A stretch of DNA of 55,130 bases. Origin: Verrucomicrobiota bacterium (GTDB lineage: Bacteria > Verrucomicrobiota > Verrucomicrobiia > Opitutales > Opitutaceae). Position numbers and translations under genes: made by a program. Under the pieces are notes generated by a model, which saw only the letters and a list, made by a program, of their open reading frames with translations, did no database searches and had not been told where the DNA came from. Every line of letters starts with the position of its first letter. Within the stretch, counting starts at the first letter, position 1. Positions 32,723 to 42,300 of this stretch are shown piece after piece. The stretch spans positions 1-55,130 of the forward strand of contig JAQGON010000143.1 of the NCBI GenBank assembly GCA_028293565.1, read 5' to 3'.

Positions 32723-34507
32723 TCAGCGAGCCGGTGCGCCGGGCAGTCTGAAATTAACGGATTCGTTCCGGATATCGGCGATCTGCGAATCGACCACCTG
32801 CGCGCGGCCGGATGCGTCGCGGTGAATCCAGACGTCGTGGCTGGGCGAGCCGCCGATTCCGCTGTTGATGATCTTCACCTGTTCGAGCCGTGCCTCGGAA
32901 AGCGTGCCCTCCCCCTTTTTGCTGCCGGGCGCCACGATCGTCAGGCCGCTGGAGAGGCTGTCGCGAATGGTGACGCGGCGGATCGCGAGGCCCGAGATGC
33001 TGCGGCGGTCCAGGCAGATCTGGAACGACCCCCGCCAGGCCCAATTGTGGTCGTAGCCGCCACAGCGGAGGAGCTCGCAGTCGCGGATCTCGGTCGTGCC
33101 GCTGAAGTTGTTGTCGACCTTCCTCTCCTCGTCGGAGGTGGGAAAAGTCGTGCTGACCAGGATGCCGCATCCGGACGCAATGTCGGTGAAAAGGCAGTCC
33201 TCGATGCGGTTGTCCGCCCCGCCATAGATCGCCCCGCCGTTCGCCAGGAAAGTCAGTTGTCCAGTGCAGTGACGGATCACATTGTTGCCCGGCCGCGGGC
33301 CTTGTCCGACGAAACCCTGATCGGATGGCGCCGGCCAGATGGCAAAGCAGTCGTCGCCCGTGCCGCGGGCCGTGCAGTTCCGGATGACCGTTCCGCCGGT
33401 GCCCACACAGAGATTCACGCCATCGGCGAGGAGGTCGCGGAAGCGGCAGCCGTCGATGACCAGATTCGTCCCGTTATAGATCCAGATGCCGACCTTGGTG
33501 TGTTCCAGCCAGACGTTCGAAATCACCGAGTCGGCGCAGCCTGCGCCGACGACGCCGTCGTTCGGCTCCTGGTCGTTGCGATAGTCCAATTTGCCGACGA
33601 TCGCGAAATCGGCGAGGTGAATGTGGCTGCCGACGAGCTTGAACCGCACGCGCCGCGCCGGCTGACCGTAGAGTTTCCCGTCTCCGACGAACGTGGTGTG
33701 CCACATGCCCGCGCCTTGGATCGTCACGCCGGACGGCACCCGGATCTCGCCGGTCAGCTGGTAGTCGCCGGCCGGAACCCAGGCGGGCCTGCCCTGTTTT
33801 TGGGCCTCGGCCACGCACCGGCGCAGGGCGTCGGTGTCGTCGGTCCCGCCCTTTCCGCCCGCGCCGAAATCGAGAACGGAAAGCGCGTTGGTCGGAGCCT
33901 CGAGCGCAGCCGGGACGTTTTCGAGGTCGACCAGATCGACGATGCACTCCGCCGCGTCCCCGGCGCCGCGCTGGAGCCGGATCACATCGCCCTTCGCGAT
34001 CCGGAGATCCTTGACGCGAACCTCATCGTAGAAATTGCGCGGCTTGCCGTCGTCGGGCCGGTTGGAGAACGGGTAGGTTCCATAGAGCCACGCATAGCGG
34101 GAGGAAAGCGCCAGGGTCCTGACCGCGTTCCCGTTGATGAAGAGCTCGAGGTTCGTGGCGGTGCCGCCGCCTTCCTTGGCGTCCAGTAGGCTATAGCGGA
34201 TCACCAGCGCATTGGCCGTCGCCGCCGCGGAGAATTCCACGAAATCTCCGGGAGCCGCGAGCTTCACGCATTTCTGCCCGGAGGCTTCGGTCTCGACCAG
34301 ATGGGGATCGTAGCGGGGACCCAGCACGCGGCCGGTGGTTTTCATGGCCTCGGCCTCATAGGTAACCCACGGCAGATCGGCGCCCACTCCGGCGCGCGCC
34401 TGGCTCGAACACGCGGCGCACGCGAGGATCAGCGCGATGCGCGGGAGAAGTGACGTCGCGGCCGGAGCTCTTGCCTCCGGCGCCGCCTGACTGAGGGAAA
34501 AATTCAT
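32723..34507 (-). CDS. Secreted beta-helix glycanase, GH87-like (putative alpha-1,3-glucanase)
   Basis: A 594-residue exported protein (signal peptide about 20-39). Residues 47-198 form a CBM35-like module (YEAEAM, SRYAWLYGTYPFSNRP, NFYDEVR) of the kind joined to mycodextranases and alpha-1,3-glucanases. From about 209 a right-handed beta-helix follows. Candidate catalytic Asp residues are Asp362 (LADGVN) and the pair Asp385-Asp386 (GTGDDCFAIWP). The 23/24-residue spacing matches what I recall for GH87. Start 34507 overlaps the GH65 stop by 4 bases, so it is the last gene of the operon. It would release nigerose or nigero-oligosaccharides; pectin-lyase activity is the main alternative. Confidence 0.7.
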   Translation of the reverse strand: MNFSLSQAAPEARAPAATSLLPRIALILACAACSSQARAGVGADLPWVTYEAEAMKTTGRVLGPRYDPHLVETEASGQKCVKLAAPGDFVEFSAAATANALVIRYSLLDAKEGGGTATNLELFINGNAVRTLALSSRYAWLYGTYPFSNRPDDGKPRNFYDEVRVKDLRIAKGDVIRLQRGAGDAAECIVDLVDLENVPAALEAPTNALSVLDFGAGGKGGTDDTDALRRCVAEAQKQGRPAWVPAGDYQLTGEIRVPSGVTIQGAGMWHTTFVGDGKLYGQPARRVRFKLVGSHIHLADFAIVGKLDYRNDQEPNDGVVGAGCADSVISNVWLEHTKVGIWIYNGTNLVIDGCRFRDLLADGVNLCVGTGGTVIRNCTARGTGDDCFAIWPAPSDQGFVGQGPRPGNNVIRHCTGQLTFLANGGAIYGGADNRIEDCLFTDIASGCGILVSTTFPTSDEERKVDNNFSGTTEIRDCELLRCGGYDHNWAWRGSFQICLDRRSISGLAIRRVTIRDSLSSGLTIVAPGSKKGEGTLSEARLEQVKIINSGIGGSPSHDVWIHRDASGRAQVVDSQIADIRNESVNFRLPGAPAR

Positions 34508-36807
34508 TTTGCCGGTCGATAATTGACTGTCACCGATCGGCCGGGGCGGCATTTCACCGGCCGGCCCGCCACGAGGAAAGTGTGAATGCGCGCATTGGCG
34601 CGGGAAGGGACGATGGTCAGCGAAGTCCTCGTGATCCTGATCCGGAAATCGTCCCCTTTGTAGGCGAGGTGGAAGCGCAGGCTTTTCCATTTCCGGCAGA
34701 GCCGGGGGTTGAGGGCGACGCGGTTCTCGTCCGCCTGCACGCCGCCGAAACCCAGCACGGCCGTCATCCAGGCGCCGCCGTTCGCCGCCGGGTGCGATCC
34801 CCCCATGAAAACGGTGCCCACGTAAACCTTGTATTTGGCTTCGAGATCGATCTTCGCCGTCTGCAGGAAATAGTTGTAGGCGAAATCGAGATGGCCGAAT
34901 TCGATCGCCACCATCGCGTAGGCGCAGGCGCTCAAGCTCGAGCCGTGCTCGGTGCGCGGCTCATAATAGTCCCAGTTCGCCTTCTTGATTTTCGCCGAGA
35001 AGCGGCTCCGGAGCAGGTTGAGCATCGCCACCACGTCGGCCTGTTTGATGATCTTGGTCGCCACCGCCAGACCCTGCGCGGCGCCGAGATACTCGTTCGG
35101 GTGAACCATCTTCGCCTTGAGTTCCTCGACGGTGGCGTCCTTCAGCTGGAAGTAACCGTCGAACTGCTCGATGACTCCCGTCCTGGCATCCGGCGCGGGG
35201 ACATACAGCAGGTTCTCCGCCTCGCGAAAGCGCGGCAGTTCGCCCTGGATGTCGATCTTCGCCAGCAACGTCCGCAAGGCCTTCGGATGATTCCGCCTCA
35301 GGTAGGCCACCGTCGCGTTGGCGATCGCGAAAGTCTCCTTCGCCACCATGCTGGTGAAGGCGTTGTTGTTGACGCGCTCGTGGTATTCGTCGGGCCCGAT
35401 GACATCGAGGATCTCGTAGCGGCCTTTGTCCTTCTTGAAGTAGGCATAGGAGTAGTAGAAACGGGCGCACTCCAGGATCACCTCGGCGCCCCCTTCAAGC
35501 AGCAGCGAGTCGTCGCCGGTCAGCTTGAAATACTCCCACATCGCGATGGCGACGTCGCCGGTGATGTGAACCTGCTTGTCGCGGAAGTGCGTGCGCAGGT
35601 CGCGCCCGGTGAACGGATCGCCGACGTTGAAATAAGTGCAGGCATCGTCGCCCGCCTCCTGGCTCTCCCAGGCGTAGAAGGCGCCGCGATAACCCGGTCC
35701 CTCCGTCTTTGCCTTCCGCCGGGCACCGTCGAGGGTCTTGATCCGGTAGCGCACCAGCTCGACCGCCTTCTCCGGATCGGTGTGCAGGAAGAACGGCAGC
35801 ATGAATATTTCCGTGTCCCAGAAAACCGCGCCCTTGTAGACCTGCCCCGACAACGCGCGCGCCGGGATCGAGTTCGCGCTGCCGCGCACCGGCGCCACCA
35901 TCAGCAGCTGGAGAATGCTGTAGCGCAACGCGTGCTGCGCTTCGTCGTCGCCCGCGATCTCGACGTCGCAGCGCTCCCACTTGCGGGCCCACTCGGCGTC
36001 ATGTCTTTCCCGGCAGCCCTCGCGGCCCAGCGCCCGGGCCTGCTGGACGGTCTCGATGGCGGCCTCCGTCAGCGGTTTGTTGACGGTGTCGTTGTCGGTG
36101 AAGACCGCGAAATATTTGTGGAACGTGTAGGTTCGGCCCGCCTCGGCGCGCAGCTGGATTACGCGGAGGTTGCGGTTGTCCGTGGTCTCGTGGGTCTCGG
36201 TTCCGAAAGGGAGGTCGATGGCTTCGGCGACGACGACCCGCTTGGAATTTTCGTGGGTGACGCCCTGCACGAGCAAAACCGGCCCGTGTTTCTCCGCGGT
36301 CATCTGCCGCAGGTGGGGGCCGTTCAGGTCCCAGATGTTGCAGTCAATCCCGGTGCGGATCGTGACGCGAGCCGCCTGCGCGCAGCGCACGCTGAACGTC
36401 ACGACGCCGAGGTTGGGCGTCGCGGCGCTGAGCCAGCGGGACGACTCGAGCGTGAGGGTCTTCGCCTTCGCCGCGAACACCGTCTTCCGCCCGAACACGG
36501 CATTGGCGAAATTCAGCGTCTGCTCGTGGCGCGTGACCCTGCTGCCCAGGGCGGAAAGTTCGACGCCCTCGAGCGAGACGCGCGTGAAGGCCGCGTTGGG
36601 GGCATTGACAGGTTCCCGCCACGCGGAGCCGACGCGATCGAAGATTCCGGCCAGGGTGATGCCGACCAGCTCGTCCGGGCCGAATTCATCCAGCGTGCCG
36701 CGGTAACCCATGTAGCCATTCGCGATCTGATAGACGTTGCCGCGGCGCATGATGCTCTCCTTGCCGCCGACGAACCCGTTCGCGCTGAGTGACCACAGAT
36801 TTTTCAT
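34504..36807 (-). CDS. Glycoside hydrolase family 65 disaccharide phosphorylase
   Basis: A 767-residue cytosolic inverting phosphorylase. The family motif FWDTEIFMLPF is at 329-339, the general-acid Glu474 is in IGPDEYHERVNNN (470-482), and the phosphate-binding loop HGSSLS lies at about 642-647. The product would be beta-glucose-1-phosphate plus glucose. Specificity (maltose, kojibiose, nigerose, trehalose) cannot be read directly. The substrate loop LSGQVYKGAVFWDTE differs from the GEGYxGHxFWDTE that I recall for maltose and kojibiose phosphorylases. It starts 6 bases after the MFS stop. The partner beta-phosphoglucomutase is of the Mycobacterium Rv3400 type, next to GH65 Rv3401 there. Confidence 0.85.
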   Translation of the reverse strand: MKNLWSLSANGFVGGKESIMRRGNVYQIANGYMGYRGTLDEFGPDELVGITLAGIFDRVGSAWREPVNAPNAAFTRVSLEGVELSALGSRVTRHEQTLNFANAVFGRKTVFAAKAKTLTLESSRWLSAATPNLGVVTFSVRCAQAARVTIRTGIDCNIWDLNGPHLRQMTAEKHGPVLLVQGVTHENSKRVVVAEAIDLPFGTETHETTDNRNLRVIQLRAEAGRTYTFHKYFAVFTDNDTVNKPLTEAAIETVQQARALGREGCRERHDAEWARKWERCDVEIAGDDEAQHALRYSILQLLMVAPVRGSANSIPARALSGQVYKGAVFWDTEIFMLPFFLHTDPEKAVELVRYRIKTLDGARRKAKTEGPGYRGAFYAWESQEAGDDACTYFNVGDPFTGRDLRTHFRDKQVHITGDVAIAMWEYFKLTGDDSLLLEGGAEVILECARFYYSYAYFKKDKGRYEILDVIGPDEYHERVNNNAFTSMVAKETFAIANATVAYLRRNHPKALRTLLAKIDIQGELPRFREAENLLYVPAPDARTGVIEQFDGYFQLKDATVEELKAKMVHPNEYLGAAQGLAVATKIIKQADVVAMLNLLRSRFSAKIKKANWDYYEPRTEHGSSLSACAYAMVAIEFGHLDFAYNYFLQTAKIDLEAKYKVYVGTVFMGGSHPAANGGAWMTAVLGFGGVQADENRVALNPRLCRKWKSLRFHLAYKGDDFRIRITRTSLTIVPSRANARIHTFLVAGRPVKCRPGRSVTVNYRPAK

Positions 36808-36813
36808 CTCGAA

Positions 36814-38316
36814 TCAGGCCGCGGCCCCCTCGTCCCTGACCCGCAGCATGAGCAGCGCGGCGACGACCATCGAAATCCCGCCCATCACGAGCGCATCGAT
36901 CGCATGCCCGTGAAACACGGTGCGGACCAGCAGGCCCAGCAGGGCGGAGGCGAGGATCTGCGGGACGACGATGAAGAAATTGAACATGCCCATGTACACC
37001 CCCATCTTTCGATAGGGCACGACGCTGCTGAGGATCGCGTACGGCATCGTCAGCAGGCTGGCCCAGGCGACGCCCAGCGCCGCCATGGAGACGATCAGCA
37101 ATCCGGGCTGCCTGAAAAAGCCCATCGAACACAGCCCCGCTCCGCCGATCACCAGACAGACGACGTGGGTCGTGACCCGGCTGGTGCGGCGGGCCATGAC
37201 CGGAAGCAGAAAAGCGACCAGCGCCGCCACGCCGTTGTAGACCGACATCAGCACGCCGACCCAGTTGGCTCCCAGGTTGTAGGCTTCGCTTCGCGGATCG
37301 CTGCTGCCGAAATGATAACTGGTGACGGCGGCGGTGGAGTAGATGAAGAAGGCGAACAGCGCGAACCACGTGAACATCTGCGCCAAGGCGAGCTGTTTCA
37401 TCGCCGGGGGCATGTGGTTGAGATCGTGCATCAGCTCCACCAGCCCGCGCTTTTTTCCGGCGGCGTAACGCCGGGCGGCCACCCACTGCAGGACACCGTA
37501 GCAGCAGGCGCCAAAGGAGAGGATGTAGAGGCCCTGGTCCCACGAGAGCTGGCGGATGACGAAACTGCCGACCAGGCCTCCCGCGAGCAGCAGGACGGCG
37601 GAGACGCGGTATTTCCCGGCATCCAGCGTGAGGTCCGCTTCCGCCTTGCCGTCGGCGGCGGACGCCTGGGAATGAAAAGCCTCCTGCTCCTCCGGCGAAT
37701 ATTCCCTCACCGAGAAAATGGTCCAGAGCACGGCGAGCAGATAGACCGCGCCGCCGCAGTAAAAGGACCACTTCACCGACTCGGGCACCTGCCCTTCGGG
37801 CGCGGTGTTGGCGAAGTGGAACCAGTTGGTCAGCAGATACGGCATCAGCGAGCCGACCACGGAACTGGCGCCGATGAAGAAGGTCTGGACGGCGAACCCC
37901 ATGGTCCGCTGCTCGTCGGGCAGCATGTCGCCCACGAAGGCCCGCATCGGCTCCATCGTGAGATTGATGGAGGCATCCATGATCCAGAGCATGCTCGCGG
38001 CAAACCACAGCGCGGGCGAATTGGGCATCACCAGCAAGGCCAGCGATGCGAGAATGGCGCCAACGAGGAAGTAGGGTTTCCGGCGCCCGAGCCGGTTCCA
38101 CGTCCGGTCGCTCAGGTAGCCGACGATCGGCTGCACCAGCAATCCCGACACGGGCCCGGCAATCCAGAGAATCGGAATCTCGTCCACCCTCGCGCCCAGC
38201 GTTTCGAAGATCCGGCTGACGTTGGCATTCTGCAGCGCGAAGCCGAACTGAATGCCCACGTAGCCGAAGCTCATGTTCCAGAGTTGCCAGAATCTCAACC
38301 GGGGTTTTTTGCGCAT
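36814..38316 (-). CDS. MFS sugar transporter, SLC45/GPH-like
   Basis: A 500-residue inner-membrane carrier with about 12 predicted helices and a long central loop (about 210-235, Glu/Ala-rich). The motif SDRTWNRLGRRKPYFLVGA near 68-86 matches the RxGRRRP signature of SLC45/sucrose-maltose proton symporters, and MWIMDAS-type WIMDASINLTMEP near 115-127 is also typical. It would bring the disaccharide into the cytosol. It sits between beta-phosphoglucomutase (11 bases upstream) and GH65 (6 bases downstream), in one transcription unit. Confidence 0.85.
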   Translation of the reverse strand: MRKKPRLRFWQLWNMSFGYVGIQFGFALQNANVSRIFETLGARVDEIPILWIAGPVSGLLVQPIVGYLSDRTWNRLGRRKPYFLVGAILASLALLVMPNSPALWFAASMLWIMDASINLTMEPMRAFVGDMLPDEQRTMGFAVQTFFIGASSVVGSLMPYLLTNWFHFANTAPEGQVPESVKWSFYCGGAVYLLAVLWTIFSVREYSPEEQEAFHSQASAADGKAEADLTLDAGKYRVSAVLLLAGGLVGSFVIRQLSWDQGLYILSFGACCYGVLQWVAARRYAAGKKRGLVELMHDLNHMPPAMKQLALAQMFTWFALFAFFIYSTAAVTSYHFGSSDPRSEAYNLGANWVGVLMSVYNGVAALVAFLLPVMARRTSRVTTHVVCLVIGGAGLCSMGFFRQPGLLIVSMAALGVAWASLLTMPYAILSSVVPYRKMGVYMGMFNFFIVVPQILASALLGLLVRTVFHGHAIDALVMGGISMVVAALLMLRVRDEGAAA

Positions 38317-38327
38317 GGGTGGTTTCC

Positions 38328-39164
38328 CTAGCCAGAGGCAGAGTGGCTGCAGGCGCTAGCGCGTTTGTGCCGAATCAGCCGGTTGATCTTCTCCAAGCTG
38401 GTCTCGGCGAGATCGCGAACGACCACGTCGGCGCCGTGATCGCGGAGTTCTCCCGCGTTGTTTTCCCGGGCGATCCCGACCACAAGGGCGAAGCCTCCCC
38501 TCGCCCCGGCCTGCACGCCAGTCACCGCATCCTCGACGACGATCGCTCGTCCGGCCGGCACCCCGAGGTTGGCGGCCGCGACGACAAAAATGTCCGGGGC
38601 CGGCTTACCCTTGAGTCCGAGCTGCGCGGAGACGACGCCGTCCACGACCGTGGCGAACAGCGACGCGGTGTGCGTCTTGCCGAGGATCGTCGCGGAATTC
38701 CGGCTGGACGTCGCCAGACCCACCCGAATGCCCGATGCGCGCAGCTTCTGGATGAAAGCGACCGTGGAATCGTAGACCCCTGCGCCCTCTCGTTCGATCA
38801 TCTCGTTGAAGAGCGCATTCTTTCTGTTGCCGAGGCCGCACACGGTTTCGCACCCGGCCGGATCGCGCGGCGAGCCCGGCGGCAGGACGATCCCTCTCGA
38901 CTGCAAAAAGGACTCCACTCCCTTGGAGCGCGGGCGTCCGTCCACATGCACGAGATAATCCGCGTCATGGGTGAATTCCCGGAACGGCACGCGGTGCGTG
39001 GCTTCGCGGCTCCGGAGGAATTCGTCGAACATCCGCTTCCAGGCCCTCGAGTGAACCGCGGCCGTCTGGGTGACGACGCCGTCCATGTCGAAGATCGCCG
39101 CAACGAAGTCCCGTTGGCCGGCGTGGTTCGACTGGAGGTTTTCGCGATGATTTCCGCGCTGCAT
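38328..39164 (-). CDS. pgmB: Beta-phosphoglucomutase-family HAD phosphatase/mutase
   Basis: A 278-residue HAD enzyme. Motif I is FDMDGVV (nucleophile Asp in the first position after Phe, acid two residues later), motif II is ATSSRN, the Lys is in LKGKPAPD, and motif IV is VVEDAVTG. The cap reads YLVHVDGRPRSKGVESFL and GLGNRKN, typical of the Rv3400-like beta-phosphoglucomutase group that occurs beside GH65. It converts beta-glucose-1-phosphate to glucose-6-phosphate. The start at 39164 (C-rich leader ctccccaagcccaATG) was chosen because the domain begins there; the frame stays open upstream to 40094 but lies across the TonB receptor gene. Confidence 0.85.
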   Translation of the reverse strand: MQRGNHRENLQSNHAGQRDFVAAIFDMDGVVTQTAAVHSRAWKRMFDEFLRSREATHRVPFREFTHDADYLVHVDGRPRSKGVESFLQSRGIVLPPGSPRDPAGCETVCGLGNRKNALFNEMIEREGAGVYDSTVAFIQKLRASGIRVGLATSSRNSATILGKTHTASLFATVVDGVVSAQLGLKGKPAPDIFVVAAANLGVPAGRAIVVEDAVTGVQAGARGGFALVVGIARENNAGELRDHGADVVVRDLAETSLEKINRLIRHKRASACSHSASG

Positions 39165-39268
39165 TGGGCTTGGGGAGCGCGGCGGTTTGCGACGCGGAAA
39201 ACGGCGAAAACGTCCGCCACCGGTTGCAGTCGGCAAGGTGATCTGAAACGCGACTCGCGCCCGGGCAC

Positions 39269-39294
39269 CGCGTTTGGCGCCGCCGCCAAACGCG
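39269..39294 (-). terminator. Strong hairpin between receptor and pgmB
   Basis: CGCGTTTGGCG (39269-39279) and CGCCAAACGCG (39284-39294) form a perfect 11-bp stem with a 4-base loop, 10 bases after the receptor stop on the minus strand. No T-tract follows. It could stabilise the receptor mRNA or reduce read-through into pgmB. Confidence 0.5.
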
Positions 39295-39304
39295 ACGCGC
39301 CGGA

Positions 39305-42300
39305 TCAGAAGTAGAGGGTGCTGGTGACGAAAAGCTTCTGGGCCGGGGCGATCCGGTAACCGGCCGGAGTGCCAGCGGGCTGTCCCGGGATCGGGCCCTG
39401 CGCCGTGATGGGAATCAGCTCGTTGCCCTTGAAGGCGTTTTGGACGTTCAGCTGGAGGTGCCAATTGACCTTGCTCGTCAGCCTCCGGCTGTAACCGACC
39501 CAGAGATCGGCGTTGGTCTCGGTCGGCCCCTTGTAGGGACTGCCAAGATTCACCCCGTAATCGGAGGGATTGTCCGGATTGCCCGTCGGCGGATAGCCGA
39601 TGGTAACCGCGCTCTGATAACGCAGGCCGCCACCATAATTGACCCCCTTCAGGAAGCCAGTGGTGATGTCGTAGTTCGAGATGAGGTTGACGCGCCACTC
39701 GCGCAGTTCGGGAACATTGGAGCCCTCGAGGAGCGTCCGGCTCACCCATTGGGCGCCGGGATTGTTGAGGTAATTGTACCACGTGTCCTTCGCGCGCGGG
39801 ACGTCGGCGGTGCCCCACCAGAAATGGAGCTGGCCCGCCGGGCCCTGGACCGAACTCGCGATCAGATTCATGAGCGCCTTCATGTTCTCGCCGCCGATGT
39901 TGTTTCGGACGGCCTGCGACTCGCTGGCGTTGAGCGTGAGCCGCCAGTGCTTGGTCGGCTGGGCGTTGAGCTCGATTTCCCAGCCCTTCGAGACGCTGTC
40001 TTCGGAAACCGTGAACCCGGCCGGCACGTGGACCTCGCCCGGGATCGGAATCGCCTGGCCCGACTGAGCGTACGCCAGGCTCGTGTAACCCCACGCGGAC
40101 CAGAAACGCGGATCGACTTTCGCCTGGAACGCACGATAGCCGGCGATCGCCGCCGCCTCTCCCGCGGTGTCAAAGGTGCCGTCGGCGTTCTGGAAGTTGA
40201 AGCGCTGCGGATTGCCCTGCTGGAAATTCGAGGCCGACCGCACAAACTCAAAGTTGCCGATATCGTATTGGAAGACGTTGGCGAAATTAGCGCCGTGACC
40301 CAACCAGTTGCCGATGTCGTACCCGATCGAGCTGTCGCCCGAGGAGTTCAGGTTCGTCGTCACGTAGCGATTGACCTTGAGCGAAAACCGGCCGTCGCGC
40401 GATTCGATCATGATGCCACGGTCGATCGTCTTGCCGGACGGGGAAGGCAGCGCCACGCCTAGGATGTCCACGCGGCTGGCATCGGGCTTGAAGTTCGTCG
40501 ACACGTTGTAGGACAGGCTCACCTCGAAGGGCCAATGCTTCGTCACCTCCTTGAGCACGGGGAGATCCATCAGGTGCCCCACGACGCTGTAGGCGCGCGA
40601 CTGCACTTCCACGCGGCCGTCCTCGGCGCCGGGCAACGCGTAATTGTTGAAGTCGATCCGTTTGTAGTCCGCGCTCGCGGGGTTCGTGCTCACAAGCCGG
40701 TCGAGCTTCCACGACTTGTTGATGTCCCGGCGCCACCCGTACGTGCCGACGATCGCGTTGCCGAGCATCTTGCCCTGCCAGACCAAGGCCTGGGACGTGG
40801 TGGCCGACCTGCGCAGCGACGCGGCGGTCGTCAGTTTGTCGCGATTTCCAGGCGCCGCCTCGGAGTCCGTCACCTCGAGCCGGGCATTCGTCCAGCCGAC
40901 GTAGTTCGCGGGGTTTTCCGATTGAGTGGAATTCATCGCCGCCGGATTTCCCGGCTGGCCCGGCGCCAGCAGCGCCGGATTTCCGGTGAAGAAATAATTG
41001 GTCCACGGCGCGGCCGGATCGACATAGCCAGCCGCGGCCGGATCCAGGGGGTACTTCCAATGATCGTCAAAGTAACGGACCTGCCCGCTCGTGATCGTGG
41101 GATTCCCCGCAATTCGCGGAATGTTCGCCCCCGTCACTGCCTTGCCCTTGAGCGTCGACCCGAGATAGACGATCGAGGTCGGGACCATGCCGGCGGAGTT
41201 GAAAGCCGACGTCGCCGGATTGAGATGCTCGATGGCATAGGCCGTGTCCGAGAGATAGCCGTACCGCTGCCAGGCGCGACTGTCGGTCTTCTGCTTATCG
41301 TCCGAGAGCAGGCCGGTAAGCGTTTGCACGCCGAGAATGCGGTTCAGCCACGATTTCTCCCCTTTCGAAAAGTCGTGGGTGACGAAGCCCGTGACCCGCT
41401 TCGTCTCGCGGTCGCTCGTGAAGGAGTTGTTGACCCCTCCCGTCGACGAAACAAACGCGCGGCCCACATTCGGGTTCGCGGTGCCATCCGAGAAGGGGTC
41501 TCCGTTTCGGCCCGCGTCCGGCGTGCCATCGGCGAAGACCGCCATCGGGTCGACATACAGCCCCACGTTGCCGCCGAGCAGCGCGACTTGCCCGCTTTGA
41601 TAATGCTCCTTGTTATAGTCGAGCGAGAAGCCGGCTTGGTCGTTCAGGAACGTCTGCGTGAGATTCAGGGTGCTGGAGTTGAAGCGCTGCCACTCCCGCT
41701 TGGTGTCGCCGTCGATCAGATTGTTGTAGAAGTCGAAGATCGAAGGGTTCGTGAGGAGGTTGTCCTTGTGGATGCCGGCGGCAGAATACGGCAGCTTGCT
41801 TTCCGCGGCCCAGAGCGCGGTGCCGTTGATGCCCCGCATGCGGCCGGGAGCGGCGACAAAGCCGCCGATATCGCCGTCCCTCTGTCCATTGGGCCCGATG
41901 CCGTTGCTCTGCAGTCCCGCCGAAACCTCCGTGAGCCAGAGCGCCGGCGAGCCGCCGCTTCCGAAGAAGGCGACCGGCTCGGGCCCGCCCGAGGTGCCGA
42001 AATTGGCGTTGGCGATCCACGGTGAAAAATAGGGAATGGGCCCCGAGTTCGGCGACGCGTAACCGGCGTCGCGGGCCTGACCGTGATTCACGCGGCCGGA
42101 AAGGTGATCCCAGAGCTGCATTCCCGAATAAGTCGCCTGCTTCAGGTCCGTGAACCATGGCGTGAGGTTGTCGGTCGGAGGCAGCTCGCGCGGATTATTG
42201 CTGTCGACCTGGCCGTTCTCGAAGCTCGCCTTGAAGATGGTGCGGTTCCCGTTGCGTTTCAGGAATTCCGGCTCGATGCGGATCGCGCCATAGAGGCGCT

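Noticed and set aside
38328-40094. 588-codon reading of the pgmB frame
   Set aside because: The upstream 310 codons are antisense to the TonB receptor. The HAD domain begins right after the ATG at 39164.
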